The notes under the pieces are model-generated. The model ran no database searches. It worked only from the letters and a program-made list of their open reading frames with translations, and was not told the DNA's origin. The translations under genes and the position numbers were made by a program. From the NCBI GenBank assembly GCA_029859645.1, contig JAOUCS010000008.1, positions 1 to 61,862 of the forward strand: DNA of 61,862 nucleotides, written 5' to 3'. Positions within the stretch are counted from its first letter, which is position 1. Each line of letters begins with the position of its first letter. The DNA comes from Lysobacterales bacterium (GTDB lineage: Bacteria > Pseudomonadota > Gammaproteobacteria > Xanthomonadales > SZUA-36). Positions 23,479-32,748 of this stretch are shown here, in pieces.

Positions 23479-24831
23479 TTACGACCCCCCTTTCAGGCGA
23501 GTCAGCAGATCGTCGCGGGCGGTTTTAAGGATAGAATCCCGGTCCAATGAGGCCAGGATCCGGCGCGCGGTTTGTTGTGGGCCCGCATTACCCCAGGATT
23601 TGCCCCGGGAGAACCAGGTTTGGGCCATTTTGCCGGTCAGGTAAGTTGCATACCAGGCCAGCGCTCCCTGGGCGGTGGCTGTCAGCGCTGTCGATAAGCC
23701 GGCGCTGGCGGTTTTCAGGGCGCTGGAAACCAGGTTCATTCCCCAGTAAGCGCCCATCAGCGCAATCAGCTGAGCGGAAATGGTCAGCAGCAGTTTTGAC
23801 GCTTCACGGCGGGAAAGTTTGAAGCCATAAACTTCTCCCAGGTGAATGACCATCGCAACATCGGTACCGGCTGCAGCGAGGAGGTCTGTAATCGGCACCG
23901 GGTTCAAAGCGACCAGCAAACCTTTCGTCGCGCAATAATTGCGAATGATTTTTTCCGCGACCGTTTTACGGGCGGCGACGATCCGGGTGGCTACTTTTTC
24001 GTCCAGCTCGCTGGCAAAAATCGCAGCGTTTAAAGCTGCAAGCGTCTGGCCTTCTTTTTCCAGCAGAGTCCATAGCCGTTCTTTCAGTACCGCGGTTTCC
24101 GGAGCGAGTTCACGTACCGTTTCAATTTCATCGCCTGCGGCATTAACCCGGATGACGGTCTCAGGCCGTGGTGCCGCGCTGGCGGTAATGATTCGATCGG
24201 GCGGCAACAGTTCGTGGCAACGCTCGACCAGTCGCTGCAACAATAACCTGAGTTCCTGTTCCGTGTATCGGTCAGACTTGTTCAGAACCAGCAGCACCGC
24301 TTTGCGCGAATGGCAAAGCTGCTGCAGAGCCTGGAACTCGGAATCAGTCAGGTCGCCTTCACAGAGCATCAGGGTGACGTCTGCCCGGTGGCTGATGCGA
24401 CGGGCCAGTTGCTCACGCTCTTCACCGTCCAGTTCATCGATGCCGGGGGTATCGATCAGAACGACATGCCCTTCTTTCAGGGTTTGCCAGTGCTGCCTGT
24501 CTTCGCCTTTCGTTTCTCCGTGCAAGGGGCTGGTGCTGAAAACTTCGCGATCCAGCAGCGCATTGAGCAGGGAAGACTTGCCAACGCCGACCCGGCCGAA
24601 TGCCGCGATATGGATTTCGCCATTTCGCAGCTTGGTCGAAATGGATGAAATTTCCTCGAACTCGGCGGACAGCTCTGCTCTCACGGATGTCGGAATGCTG
24701 GTGTCCTCGATCAGCTCCCTGATGTTGCGATTGGCATCGAGCAGGTGCTGTTCAGGCTTGATCTGCGTCCCTGTTTTTTCTCGATACCGCCAGTTTCGCA
24801 AACTGGACCGCACCTGATTCCAGATGGTCAT
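23479..24831 (-). CDS. GTPase with DUF697-like membrane domain (second of a pair)
   Basis: About 450 residues. The G domain has G1 (GRVGVGKSSLLNALL), G3 (VVLIDTPGIDEL) and G4 (LLVLNKSDRYTEQE). A helical linker is followed by a C-terminal hydrophobic region (ITDLLAAAGTDVAMVIHLGE, LLLTISAQLIALMGAYWGMN) like the DUF697/YcjF membrane domain. The most likely start, ATG at 24831, lies 80 bases inside the upstream GTPase gene, an unusually long same-strand overlap. Both proteins share the G4 motif NKSDRY and overall layout but differ in their N-termini: this one lacks the leading transmembrane pair. Membrane remodelling or transport of a stress signal are possibilities; function is unknown. Confidence 0.82.
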   Translation of the reverse strand: MTIWNQVRSSLRNWRYREKTGTQIKPEQHLLDANRNIRELIEDTSIPTSVRAELSAEFEEISSISTKLRNGEIHIAAFGRVGVGKSSLLNALLDREVFSTSPLHGETKGEDRQHWQTLKEGHVVLIDTPGIDELDGEEREQLARRISHRADVTLMLCEGDLTDSEFQALQQLCHSRKAVLLVLNKSDRYTEQELRLLLQRLVERCHELLPPDRIITASAAPRPETVIRVNAAGDEIETVRELAPETAVLKERLWTLLEKEGQTLAALNAAIFASELDEKVATRIVAARKTVAEKIIRNYCATKGLLVALNPVPITDLLAAAGTDVAMVIHLGEVYGFKLSRREASKLLLTISAQLIALMGAYWGMNLVSSALKTASAGLSTALTATAQGALAWYATYLTGKMAQTWFSRGKSWGNAGPQQTARRILASLDRDSILKTARDDLLTRLKGGS

Positions 24832-26218
24832 GCAAGAGTTCCTCGAAAGCTTCTGCTGCGGGATAGGGGCGCAGCTCACCGCGGCTGGCCATGGTTTCGG
24901 CGACAGCCTTACCCAGGCTATCGAAAATCATGCCATAGGCAACTGCATGAATGACACCCCCCGACAGTGTTCCAATGCCAGGAAATGCCTTGAACGCGTT
25001 GCCGGCAATGGCCAGCGTAAGGGCGGTCATGTTCTTTACTTTGCCACCGGCCTGTTCGAGGAATGACTCTATTTCAATTTCTTTCACCGGCACGTCATAG
25101 AGTTTTGACAGTTCCCTGATAAGCCTGGTTGCCAGCACACCCTGGATGACCAGGTCGGAGCCCGGTGCTACGGCCGCCATTGCGCCAATGACGGCCCGGC
25201 GCGAATAGGTGCTGACCAGTTCGCTGGCCTTTTCTTCGCGGTGCAGGTCGCGGGCCGCTTCCAGCTTTTCGTTGGCCAGGGTCAGCACCGCGGTTTCGCG
25301 CAAAGACTCCATCAGGTCGCGATCCTGGTCAAGGTGACGTTGCACCGCGTTGCGCAGGGCGTCGATCTCCGGCCGTCGTTCCCTCGATACCCGCTGTTCG
25401 ATGTCCTCGCCCAGCAATTGAATGACTTCCTCTTTGCCGCCGGTGCTGATCGCGACCACGTCCCTTTGATCAAGTCCGGTTTTGCTGCTGATCGACTCCA
25501 GCAGCACCGCCAGTTCCTCGCCGGAGTAACGATCTGATTTGTTCAGCGCAAGTAACACGGGCTTACCCAGGTCCCGTAGCAACTTGAGCTGATTGGCCTG
25601 ACTGCCGGTGAGATCGCTGTCGCACAGAAATATCACCAGATGCGCACGGCGGGATTCTTCCAGCGCGGGCGTGTCGTCTTCAAGGTTGAAACCGGGCAGG
25701 TCACTGATCACCACCCGGTCGCCAGAAGCTGCTTGCCAGGAATAGTGCCGGATTTGTGTCGTCGTGCCTGCCCTCGGGTCCGAATCCGCCTGCGCCTCCG
25801 GTAGCAGCGCCTTTACCAGGCTGCTCTTTCCGCTGCTGACCTCCCCATAGACTGCGATAAAGACTTCCCCGCTGCTGCGCCGGCGGCGTTGCTCCCGGAT
25901 TTCTGCGAGCGCACTGCTTACGTCTACCCCCTGGCGGGCTGAGTCCACCAGGTCATCCTGCAGAGTCTGGCCACTGAGTTCCGGGCTTTTCGCGGCGGTA
26001 CGCTTTTTGCGGGAAGGGCGGAACCAGTTCCAGAACAGAATCAGGGTCAACAGCGGCATACCGACCAGGATGAAAGCGTACCCGACCTGGATCCATACCG
26101 GTGCTTCCTTCAGATAATGCCAGACCGTCAAAGCTGTTTCAGAGGCAATCAGCACGAGGAACAACACCAGGAAGGTGATGATCAGAATGGCAATGGAAAC
26201 CAGCAGGCGCACAGGCAT
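24752..26218 (-). CDS. Membrane GTPase with DUF697-like domain (first of a pair)
   Basis: The 488-residue protein has two N-terminal transmembrane segments (LLVSIAILIITFLVLFLVLI; VGYAFILVGMPLLTLILFW) and then a basic stretch (RPSRKKRTAAK). A dynamin/Era-like G domain follows with G1 (GEVSSGKSSLVKALL), G3 (VVISDLPGFNLED) and G4 (LLALNKSDRYSGEE). The C-terminal region (GSDLVIQGVLATRLIRELSK; AIAGNAFKAFPGIGTLSGGV) is typical of DUF697, a hydrophobic GTPase-associated domain. The next gene is a paralogue overlapping its end, so the two probably act as a heteromeric membrane GTPase. The upstream 139-base gap separates it from a divergent histidine kinase gene. Confidence 0.85.
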   Translation of the reverse strand: MPVRLLVSIAILIITFLVLFLVLIASETALTVWHYLKEAPVWIQVGYAFILVGMPLLTLILFWNWFRPSRKKRTAAKSPELSGQTLQDDLVDSARQGVDVSSALAEIREQRRRRSSGEVFIAVYGEVSSGKSSLVKALLPEAQADSDPRAGTTTQIRHYSWQAASGDRVVISDLPGFNLEDDTPALEESRRAHLVIFLCDSDLTGSQANQLKLLRDLGKPVLLALNKSDRYSGEELAVLLESISSKTGLDQRDVVAISTGGKEEVIQLLGEDIEQRVSRERRPEIDALRNAVQRHLDQDRDLMESLRETAVLTLANEKLEAARDLHREEKASELVSTYSRRAVIGAMAAVAPGSDLVIQGVLATRLIRELSKLYDVPVKEIEIESFLEQAGGKVKNMTALTLAIAGNAFKAFPGIGTLSGGVIHAVAYGMIFDSLGKAVAETMASRGELRPYPAAEAFEELLHDHLESGAVQFAKLAVSRKNRDADQA

Positions 26219-26357
26219 GGGGTGAAGAATATCAATTCCCGTCCGTTATGGCAGCTGTTGTCAGCTTATTCCTGTCGTTGTACAGTAAGTTAATCCGGGC
26301 ACCGCGCGCCCCCAGTCTTTCAACCAGAAAGCTTATTGCGGTGCACAGGGGAATTCT

Positions 26358-27443
26358 ATGAAGGGGCAAAAACTCAACGTTCAAACAGGCGGCCTGCCGG
26401 CGGTGGAGTCGACTGCGTTATTGGGTCATGAACTGGGCAACGTGCTCAATGGCCTGCTGGGTATGGCGGAGTTGCTCGGCGAGTCCGGACTGAACCGGGA
26501 ACAGCGCCGCTGGCTTGATGCGATAGAACACTCCGGTTTGCAGATGCTGGCGTTAATCCAGCCGGAACGCCTTGTCGGCCCTGGCCCGGGCCTGAGCCTG
26601 CAACCCAGGATGCGCCGTGTGGACGGTGTTCGGCTTCTGGAACAGATCTTGACCAGTCATGTCCCAGCGGCGAAGGCGCGTCAAAATCGCCTGTTGCTGA
26701 TAATCAATCCGGAGTTGCCCAGATTCTGGGATTGTGACCCCTGCATGGTTCGCCAGCTGTTGGACAATGTGCTGGGAAACGCGATCAAGTTTACGCTTGG
26801 TGGAGATGTGCTGGTGGAAGCAACAGCCGGCTCAGCCCCGCAAACACTGGCTCTGAGAATCAGCGACAGTGGACCGGGACCGGGGTTGAAGCGTCTTACC
26901 GACAGCGATTTTTCGCGGCAAGACCGCTCGGCGCCATCGGCAAGCCGTTGTAATGACCGGGGTCTGGGTTTACCGATTTGCCGGTTGATCATGGGGTCTT
27001 TAAAAGGTGGCTTGCACTTTGAACGCCGGGTTTCCGGAGGGGCGCGCGTGGAAATGAGCATACCCGGAGTTCTCAATGACAGGGCAGCCATTGTCTTTCA
27101 CCCAAATGCTCTGTTTGAGCATCTTCGTTGCTTCCTGCGCTTGCCGGAACCCCTGTCAGGCAGCGTCGGAAACGCCCTGCGACGCCTTGGAGTGAAATGT
27201 ACCGAGCGCAAGCCCAGTCCGCGCTGCCAGAAATTTTGCCTGGAGATTACCGAAGCAACGGGCCTGCAGCATGCGGGTTGTGGTTTGTGTGTCTCGCCGC
27301 TGCCCGGTGGGTATCCGGCACACCCCGGCAAAGAGATTTCATTACCGCTACTGGAATCCTCACTGGGGTCGTTGTTGCTCGAGATGGTATTGGAGTGGCG
27401 CAGTGATGAGATCAACCATGGTAAGCAGGGCTCAGTTCGCTGA
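26358..27443 (+). CDS. Orphan soluble histidine kinase-like protein
   Basis: The 361-residue protein has no transmembrane segment and no sensory domain before the kinase core. The dimerisation/H-box region reads [20 protein letters not shown] (residues 23-42) with the candidate phospho-histidine at 25. The ATPase has the N-box ([16 protein letters not shown]), G1 (ISDSGPGPG) and G2 ([10 protein letters not shown]). The last 120 residues look like a degenerate receiver or allosteric domain with clustered cysteines and no obvious phospho-acceptor aspartate. A good ribosome site (GGGGA) precedes the ATG. It resembles the kinase part of hybrid BarA-type proteins and may signal in trans. It overlaps hemE tail to tail by 32 bases. 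Confidence 0.8.
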   Translation: MKGQKLNVQTGGLPAVESTALLGHELGNVLNGLLGMAELLGESGLNREQRRWLDAIEHSGLQMLALIQPERLVGPGPGLSLQPRMRRVDGVRLLEQILTSHVPAAKARQNRLLLIINPELPRFWDCDPCMVRQLLDNVLGNAIKFTLGGDVLVEATAGSAPQTLALRISDSGPGPGLKRLTDSDFSRQDRSAPSASRCNDRGLGLPICRLIMGSLKGGLHFERRVSGGARVEMSIPGVLNDRAAIVFHPNALFEHLRCFLRLPEPLSGSVGNALRRLGVKCTERKPSPRCQKFCLEITEATGLQHAGCGLCVSPLPGGYPAHPGKEISLPLLESSLGSLLLEMVLEWRSDEINHGKQGSVR

Positions 27444-28473
27444 CCGCGTCAAGCAATTCAGACAGGTGGTCCGGATCTACCTCAGGAGTAATGCCATGAC
27501 CCAGGTTGAAGACATGCCCGTTACCGGCTCCGAAGCTGCGCAGCGTTTCGCCGACTTCCTTGCGGATAACTTCCTTGCTGGCCAGCAGTATCGACGGATC
27601 CAGGTTGCCCTGCAGGGCTACGCGGTCGCCGACGCGTTGCCGGGCTTCGTTCAGCGTAATAGTCCAGTCCACTCCAAGGGCATCGCAGCCGGTGTCGGCC
27701 AGTGCTTCCAGCTGGGTGTTGCAACCCTTGCTGAAGAGGATCACGGGTATCTGCCGGCCCTCATGCCGGCGCTTAAGGCCCGAGACAATCTGCTGCATAT
27801 AGGCCAGCGAGAACTCCCGGTAAGCCTGTGAAGATAACGCGCCCCCCCAGGTGTCGAAAATCTGCACCGCCTGGGCGCCGCTTTCAATCTGTGCATTCAG
27901 ATAGTCCGTGACCGTAGCGGCCAGTTTTTCCAGCAGCATGTGCGCCATCTGCGGCTCCTGGTACAGCAGTTTTTTAGCGCGGCTGAACGTTTTGCTGGAG
28001 CCGCCTTCGATCATGTACGTTGCCAGTGTCCACGGGCTGCCGCTGAATCCGATCAATGGAACCTTGCCATCCAGTTCCCTGCGGGTCAGCGCGACTGCAT
28101 CCATCACATAGCCAAGTGATTCGTTGACGGCCAGGCTGGGTAATTTCCTGATATCGTCAACAGTTCGGATGGGATGTTCGAATTTCGGCCCTTCTCCGGT
28201 TATGAAATAAAGGTTCAGGCCCATTGCATCCGGAATGGTCAGGATATCGGAAAAGATGATCGCGGCGTCCAGCTTGAACCGGCGCAGCGGTTGCAGCGTA
28301 ACCTCGCAGGCCAATTCGGGTGACTGGCATAAATTCATGAAGCTGCCGGCCTCAGCCCGTGTTTTCAGGTATTCGGGCAGGTATCGGCCGGCCTGGCGCA
28401 TGATCCACACGGGGGTGCGGTCGACCGGTTGGCGCAACAGCGCCCGTAGCAGGATGTCATTTTTCAGATCCAT
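27412..28473 (-). CDS. hemE: Uroporphyrinogen decarboxylase
   Basis: The 353-residue cytoplasmic enzyme decarboxylates the four acetate side chains of uroporphyrinogen III to give coproporphyrinogen III in haem synthesis. The N-terminal signature [15 protein letters not shown] (around residues 21-35) and the second signature [17 protein letters not shown] are intact. The catalytic Asp is in [14 protein letters not shown]. Length is standard. It is the last gene of an aroK-aroB-hemE run on the minus strand, with a 10-base gap after aroB. The 3' end overlaps the convergent kinase gene. Confidence 0.97.
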   Translation of the reverse strand: MDLKNDILLRALLRQPVDRTPVWIMRQAGRYLPEYLKTRAEAGSFMNLCQSPELACEVTLQPLRRFKLDAAIIFSDILTIPDAMGLNLYFITGEGPKFEHPIRTVDDIRKLPSLAVNESLGYVMDAVALTRRELDGKVPLIGFSGSPWTLATYMIEGGSSKTFSRAKKLLYQEPQMAHMLLEKLAATVTDYLNAQIESGAQAVQIFDTWGGALSSQAYREFSLAYMQQIVSGLKRRHEGRQIPVILFSKGCNTQLEALADTGCDALGVDWTITLNEARQRVGDRVALQGNLDPSILLASKEVIRKEVGETLRSFGAGNGHVFNLGHGITPEVDPDHLSELLDAVSELSPAYHG

Positions 28474-28483
28474 ATATCTTTCC

Positions 28484-29581
28484 TCAGGGTGCTGGCCGAT
28501 TCTGGTCCAGGCTGTGTCGCATTACATGAAGGATTTCGTCCCGGGTGCTTTCAGTATCGATGAGTGCATGTCCTATGGCTGCAAGCAGAATCAACCTGAG
28601 CCCCGCGGCATTGGCCTTTTTGTCCAGCTGCAGTGCATTCAGCATGCCATCCATCGAAGTGCCTGCCGGTAACATTACCGGCAGACCAAAATGGCCAAGC
28701 AATGCTTCGACGCGGTCTGTCGTGCCTTCTTCACAGATGCCGCGTTGTTCACTCAGCCGGGTTGCAATGGTCATGCCGATTGAAACAGCCTCACCATGCA
28801 GAAATTCTGAGTAAGCCGTAATCGCTTCGAGCGCATGACCGAAGCTGTGGCCGAAATTGAGCAGTGCCCGGACGCCTGCCTCTTTTTCATCCGCCGCGAC
28901 AATTTCCGCCTTGTTTGACACGGACTGGTGAATCAACTCGTTCAACACCCGGGTTTCCCGACGGTTGATGAGGTCGCGATTTTTTTCGAGCCAGTCGAAA
29001 AAGCGTCGATCACGGATCGCACCGCATTTGACCACTTCGGCAATACCTGCGCGGAATTCGCGATCTTCCAGGGTTTCCAGCGTGGCTGAATCGATTATGA
29101 CCGCCGCAGGCTGGTGAAAGGCGCCGACCAGGTTCTTGCCTTTTTCATGGTTGAAGCCGGTCTTGCCGCCAACCGAAGCGTCCACCTGGGCGAGCAGGGT
29201 AGTCGGCGCCTGGATAAAACGCACGCCGCGCATGTAGCTTGCGGCGGCAAATCCGGTGATATCGCCGACTACTCCGCCGCCGAGCGCGATCAGCGTGGCA
29301 TCGCGGCGGGCCTGCATGTTGACCAGCTTGTCGATGATCCGGTACCAGGTTTCAGAGGTTTTATGGACTTCACCATCGGGAATGATCAGCGTTTCTGCGT
29401 GAATGTTCCCCAGAGCACCTTGCAGACGTTCCAGGTAAAGCGGGGCCACCACTTCATTGCTGACGATCAGCGTCTTACCTGTTCCCAGGTGACGTTGCCA
29501 CAGCTCTGCGTCACCAAGCAGTCCATGGCCGAGATAAACCGGGTAGGCGTTGGCAGCCAGTTCTACGTTGATCGTGTTCAT
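28484..29581 (-). CDS. aroB: 3-Dehydroquinate synthase
   Basis: The 365-residue NAD- and metal-dependent cytoplasmic enzyme converts DAHP to 3-dehydroquinate, step two of the shikimate pathway. The glycine-rich NAD region [17 protein letters not shown], the metal/substrate region [17 protein letters not shown] followed by [16 protein letters not shown], and the later histidines in [13 protein letters not shown] are all present. The start codon overlaps the aroK stop by four bases, the usual aroKB coupling in gammaproteobacteria. hemE follows after ten bases. Confidence 0.97.
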   Translation of the reverse strand: MNTINVELAANAYPVYLGHGLLGDAELWQRHLGTGKTLIVSNEVVAPLYLERLQGALGNIHAETLIIPDGEVHKTSETWYRIIDKLVNMQARRDATLIALGGGVVGDITGFAAASYMRGVRFIQAPTTLLAQVDASVGGKTGFNHEKGKNLVGAFHQPAAVIIDSATLETLEDREFRAGIAEVVKCGAIRDRRFFDWLEKNRDLINRRETRVLNELIHQSVSNKAEIVAADEKEAGVRALLNFGHSFGHALEAITAYSEFLHGEAVSIGMTIATRLSEQRGICEEGTTDRVEALLGHFGLPVMLPAGTSMDGMLNALQLDKKANAAGLRLILLAAIGHALIDTESTRDEILHVMRHSLDQNRPAP

Positions 29582-30120
29582 TTTTCTCCGATGGCCTGTT
29601 GATGTGCAAGTATGGCCTTGTACACGGCCCTGCTGGCTGAATCGAGACCCCTGTTCTGAGAGCGAAAGGTCAGGTCCGCTATTTGTTCATACAGAGGATT
29701 TCTGACCTCTGCCAGGCGCGTAAGTCTCTCTTCACGGTCACCGGATTGCAACAATGGCCGTGACTTGTCATGGCTGAGACGATTGATCTGCTGGCTCACG
29801 TGGGTGCGTAAATAGACCACCAAACCGCTGGACTTGAGCATTTCCCGGTTTTCCCTGCGCACAACGGTGCCCCCGCCGGTAGCCAACAGGATGCCGTTTC
29901 GGGTGACCAGCTTTGCCAGCATGGCAGTCTCTCTCTTACGGAATCCTTCCTCGCCTTCCAGGTCGAAGATCAGGCCAACGCTGGCGCCGGTCTGTTTTTC
30001 GAGCTCCTGATCGCTATCCAGGAATTCCAGATCCAGCAATTTCGCCACTCTCTGTCCGATCGTGGTTTTACCCGAACCCATGGGGCCGATCAGGTAAACA
30101 TTGGTAAAGGGCTTATTCAC
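29578..30120 (-). CDS. aroK: Shikimate kinase
   Basis: About 180 residues from a GTG start at 30120. It phosphorylates shikimate at the 3-hydroxyl. The P-loop is GPMGSGKTTIGQRVA, the substrate-binding Asp and Arg lie in FLDSDQELEKQTG and EEGFRKRE, and the glycine motif LLATGGGTVVRR is intact. The LID arginine region reads HDKSRPLL. An upstream ATG (30174) would add 18 residues that do not fit the family, so the GTG is preferred. It is first in the aroK-aroB-hemE run and divergent from the exosortase gene. Confidence 0.95.
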   Translation of the reverse strand: MNKPFTNVYLIGPMGSGKTTIGQRVAKLLDLEFLDSDQELEKQTGASVGLIFDLEGEEGFRKRETAMLAKLVTRNGILLATGGGTVVRRENREMLKSSGLVVYLRTHVSQQINRLSHDKSRPLLQSGDREERLTRLAEVRNPLYEQIADLTFRSQNRGLDSASRAVYKAILAHQQAIGEK

Positions 30121-30200
30121 GGCAGCCCAAGCAGCGTGCAACCGGACACGACATTGGGTAATATTGCCCGACATCCGGAAAGGCCTCTTGGCAACTGCTC

Positions 30201-30719
30201 ATGATCCGATTTTTTATATTGTTCACGGTTCTACTGGTTGGACTCTTCACGCTGGAGATTCTACAGCCGGCGGAAAAGTACGTCATCCTGCCATTTACGT
30301 CTTTCATTGCAGATGTCAGTGTCTGGATCATCCAGCTGTTTGATGACAACGTCATGTCGATATCGAATGTGATTCGCGACAAGACCACCGGTTTTGGCGT
30401 TCGAATCGAGCGTGGCTGCAATGGTGTTGAAGCCATGATCATTCTGTTTGCGGCCATATTTGCTTTCCCGGCGCCCATCAAGAATAAGCTGATTGGCTTC
30501 GCCATTGGCTTCTTTGCGATCCAGACCCTTAACCTCGTGCGGATAGTCAGCCTGTTTTATCTTGGACAGTGGAACCAGGTTGCCTTTGAGTGGTTCCATC
30601 TTTACTTGTGGCAGGCGCTGATTATTCTCGATGCGCTGGTTGTCTGGCTGATCTGGTTGCGAACCTTGCCGCAGGCCAAGGCGCGCAGGGCCCAGATGGC
30701 CGCTGCTGCTGGAGAATAA
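30201..30719 (+). CDS. xrtH: Exosortase H
   Basis: The 172-residue membrane protein has about five hydrophobic segments. The exosortase catalytic triad is recognisable: Cys in RIERGCNGVEAMI, Arg in TLNLVRIVSLFYLG and His in WFHLYLWQALIILD. Its short length and single-domain build fit exosortase H, the type paired with IPTLxxWG-CTERM sorting signals. It would cleave and process such surface proteins at the inner membrane. None of the proteins read here ends in that signal, so its substrates must be elsewhere. The pdxH gene follows after five bases, suggesting a shared transcript. Confidence 0.87.
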   Translation: MIRFFILFTVLLVGLFTLEILQPAEKYVILPFTSFIADVSVWIIQLFDDNVMSISNVIRDKTTGFGVRIERGCNGVEAMIILFAAIFAFPAPIKNKLIGFAIGFFAIQTLNLVRIVSLFYLGQWNQVAFEWFHLYLWQALIILDALVVWLIWLRTLPQAKARRAQMAAAAGE

Positions 30720-30724
30720 GCGGG

Positions 30725-31309
30725 GTGGCGCTGTCCAGCGAGATCATTCAGGAATTCAACAGGGCGTTCAAGAAAGCCAGGGTGTCGGGGGAAGCCGAGC
30801 CCACCGCAATGGTGCTGGCAACCAGTGACGGCAAGGGTCTCGTGACCTCGCGCACAGTCCTGTTGAAGGCGCTCGATGAGGACGGGTTCGTGTTCTTTAC
30901 GAATACGGAGAGCGGCAAGGGCCGGCAACTGCAACAATGCCCCAGGGCGGCGGCGACCTTCCTGTGGAAAGCCAGTGGTTGCCAGGTGCAACTGGTGGGT
31001 CCGGTCAGCCAGGTGAGCGACGAAGCGGCCGATGCCTACTTTTCCACCCGTGACCGCGGCAGCCAGGTAGGCGCCTGGGCCTCCGATCAGTCCAGGCCGC
31101 TCGCCAGCCGGGAAGCCCTGATGCAGCGCGTTGCAGAAGTGGAAAGCCGCTATGATGGCATCGAAGTTCCCCGCCCCCCACATTGGACCGGTTTCGTGCT
31201 CAGTCCGGAATCGGTCGAGTTCTGGACTCAGCGCGAGTTCAGATTGCATGACCGTTTTCTTTATACCCTGCATGCAGGCCAATGGAAGAAACAACGATTG
31301 AATCCCTGA
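30725..31309 (+). CDS. pdxH: Pyridoxamine 5'-phosphate oxidase
   Basis: About 194 residues from a GTG at 30725, ten bases behind a GGAG. The FMN-dependent enzyme oxidises pyridoxine or pyridoxamine 5'-phosphate to pyridoxal 5'-phosphate. The core motifs are TSRTVLLKALDEDGFVFFTN, then GSQVGAWASDQSRPL, and the C-terminal substrate site FWTQREFRLHDRFLYTL. It is about 20 residues shorter at the N-terminus than the E. coli protein. Longer in-frame starts lie within the exosortase gene and read as unrelated sequence, so the short form is preferred. The 3' end overlaps yjbQ by 28 bases. The C-terminal LNP replaces the usual LAP. Confidence 0.93.
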   Translation: MALSSEIIQEFNRAFKKARVSGEAEPTAMVLATSDGKGLVTSRTVLLKALDEDGFVFFTNTESGKGRQLQQCPRAAATFLWKASGCQVQLVGPVSQVSDEAADAYFSTRDRGSQVGAWASDQSRPLASREALMQRVAEVESRYDGIEVPRPPHWTGFVLSPESVEFWTQREFRLHDRFLYTLHAGQWKKQRLNP

Positions 31310-31719
31310 CTTCAAGAATTGAGCTGTCCACGCCGGGTCGGGGATTCACCGAGATCAGCCACCTGCTGGCGCAGACTGTTCTGGAAAGTGGTGTGCGGTC
31401 GGGTTTGCTGCACGTTTTTCTGCGCCACACCAGCGCATCTTTACTGCTGACGGAAAATGCCGATCCCGATGTGCGTCATGACCTTGAGGATTTTATCAGC
31501 CGACTGGTGCCGGACGGTGATCCGGCGTATCTGCACCGTGCAGAGGGGCCGGATGACATGCCGGCACATATTCGTTCAGTGCTGACCAGTTCCGAGTTGA
31601 GTCTGCCGCTCAGGGAAGGCCGCCTGGCGCTCGGCACCTGGCAGGGTGTTTACGTGTGGGAGCATCGCGCCCGTCCACATCGACGTACCCTCGATATCAC
31701 GATTATCGGTAATCGCTGA
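31282..31719 (+). CDS. yjbQ: YjbQ/UPF0047 family protein
   Basis: The 145-residue cytoplasmic protein belongs to the secondary thiamine-phosphate synthase family. Its hallmarks are the conserved histidine and polar residues in HVFLRHTSASLLLTENADPD, and GTWQGVYVWEHR, which build a metal-bound site in the trimeric fold. E. coli YjbQ has weak thiamine-phosphate synthase activity; the main physiological role is unclear. The ATG lies inside the end of pdxH, so the pair is co-transcribed. It ends eight bases before the convergent DUF4426 gene. Confidence 0.93.
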   Translation: MEETTIESLTSRIELSTPGRGFTEISHLLAQTVLESGVRSGLLHVFLRHTSASLLLTENADPDVRHDLEDFISRLVPDGDPAYLHRAEGPDDMPAHIRSVLTSSELSLPLREGRLALGTWQGVYVWEHRARPHRRTLDITIIGNR

Positions 31720-31726
31720 CTGCGGC

Positions 31727-32173
31727 TCACTCCGTGTAAAACTGCTGCCTGAATTTCACCATCATGGGTTCATCCTCACCGTCTACAGCCACCTGCACCA
31801 GAAAGTTGTAAGTCTCCATGTTGTGGACCGGCAATTCGCCGATATAGTAGATGGCGCCTTCCTGGTCGGTGATCTGACGGATTTCAATATCTCTGCGCTG
31901 ACCTGTCAGGTTCGTGCCGCTGGCGGTGACACCTGCTTTGACCGGAGTACCGGGAGTATCCATGACCTTTTTGAGAATGGTGATGTTCAACAGGGCGCGG
32001 TTGGGTGAGCGTTTGATATTGTAGCCTTGTGCAACAGCGGGCGGAATCAGGTTGGTATTCAGAGCGTTGTAGTGAACGACATACTCACCGAAGTCCTGAG
32101 ACTGTTGTGCTGCTGCATTGGGCAAATAGAAAATGGTCCCAACTAAAAGCAACAGGGAAAGTAGCTTTTTCAT
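31727..32173 (-). CDS. Exported DUF4426 family protein
   Basis: The 148-residue protein begins with a signal peptide (MKKLLSLLLLVGTIFYLPNA, cleavage after AAA). The mature domain is beta-rich and includes VHYNALNTNLIPPAVAQGY and RSPNRALLNITILKK, characteristic of DUF4426, a periplasmic family commonly placed after proC-yggT in gammaproteobacteria. Function unknown. The start at 32173 is chosen because AAGGA sits nine bases upstream; two earlier in-frame ATGs (32179, 32194) are possible. Much longer extensions run into yggT and are shadows. Confidence 0.88.
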   Translation of the reverse strand: MKKLLSLLLLVGTIFYLPNAAAQQSQDFGEYVVHYNALNTNLIPPAVAQGYNIKRSPNRALLNITILKKVMDTPGTPVKAGVTASGTNLTGQRRDIEIRQITDQEGAIYYIGELPVHNMETYNFLVQVAVDGEDEPMMVKFRQQFYTE

Positions 32174-32205
32174 GAACATGAATCCTTTATCCATGGTTGC
32201 AGGAA

Positions 32206-32748
32206 TCACCATCCTATCAGAAGAAGCAAAAACCGTATTGCGATCAGTGCAAACAATGGCGACAGGTCGATACCGGCGATGGGTGGAATGATTTTCCTGA
32301 AAGGACGCAGCACGGGTTCCGTGAGTTGGTAGACCAGTGGAATAACCGGGTGACGCATCTGTGCGCCGATCCAGCTCAGAATGACCGACGCGATGATCAG
32401 GAAGAAGTAAGTCATCAGCAAGGTGGCTGCCAGCTTGACCAGGCTGAACATCAGGATCTGGTCGGCAGGAAGCGGTGATGAACTGATGCGGGTCGCAACC
32501 CACACGCTGATAAACTCCAGCAGCACCATGAGCACCACGGAGGCGGTATCCAGCCGTCCGATAGAGGGGATCACTCGCCGCATGGGTACGATCACGGGGT
32601 TGGTGACCTTCACCAGAAATTGACAGACGGGGTTATAGAAATCAGCCTTTACCCATTGCAACAGTAAGCGCAGCAGCACGGCTGCTATGTAGAGATCGAT
32701 GAGAGTGCCCACCAGGTAGGACACAGCGTTGGTTCCGGATCCACTCAT
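32206..32748 (-). CDS. yggT: YggT family integral membrane protein
   Basis: About 180 residues with two tandem YggT units. The first has the motif VKADFYNPVCQFLVKVTNPV and IVPMRRVIPSIGRLD; the second has RHPVIPLVYQLTEPVLRPFR and IIPPIAGIDLSPL. Together they give about four to six membrane segments. The family is linked to osmotic or cation stress tolerance and to membrane protein placement, without a defined mechanism. Its ATG overlaps the proC stop by four bases, the usual order in gammaproteobacteria. DUF4426 follows after 32 bases. Confidence 0.92.
   Translation of the reverse strand: MSGSGTNAVSYLVGTLIDLYIAAVLLRLLLQWVKADFYNPVCQFLVKVTNPVIVPMRRVIPSIGRLDTASVVLMVLLEFISVWVATRISSSPLPADQILMFSLVKLAATLLMTYFFLIIASVILSWIGAQMRHPVIPLVYQLTEPVLRPFRKIIPPIAGIDLSPLFALIAIRFLLLLIGW

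Noticed and set aside
26272..26285. CTGTCGTTGTACAG before the orphan kinase, resembling a LexA box.
   Set aside because: The spacing between CTGT and ACAG is six, whereas SOS boxes require eight, and no SOS gene is near.
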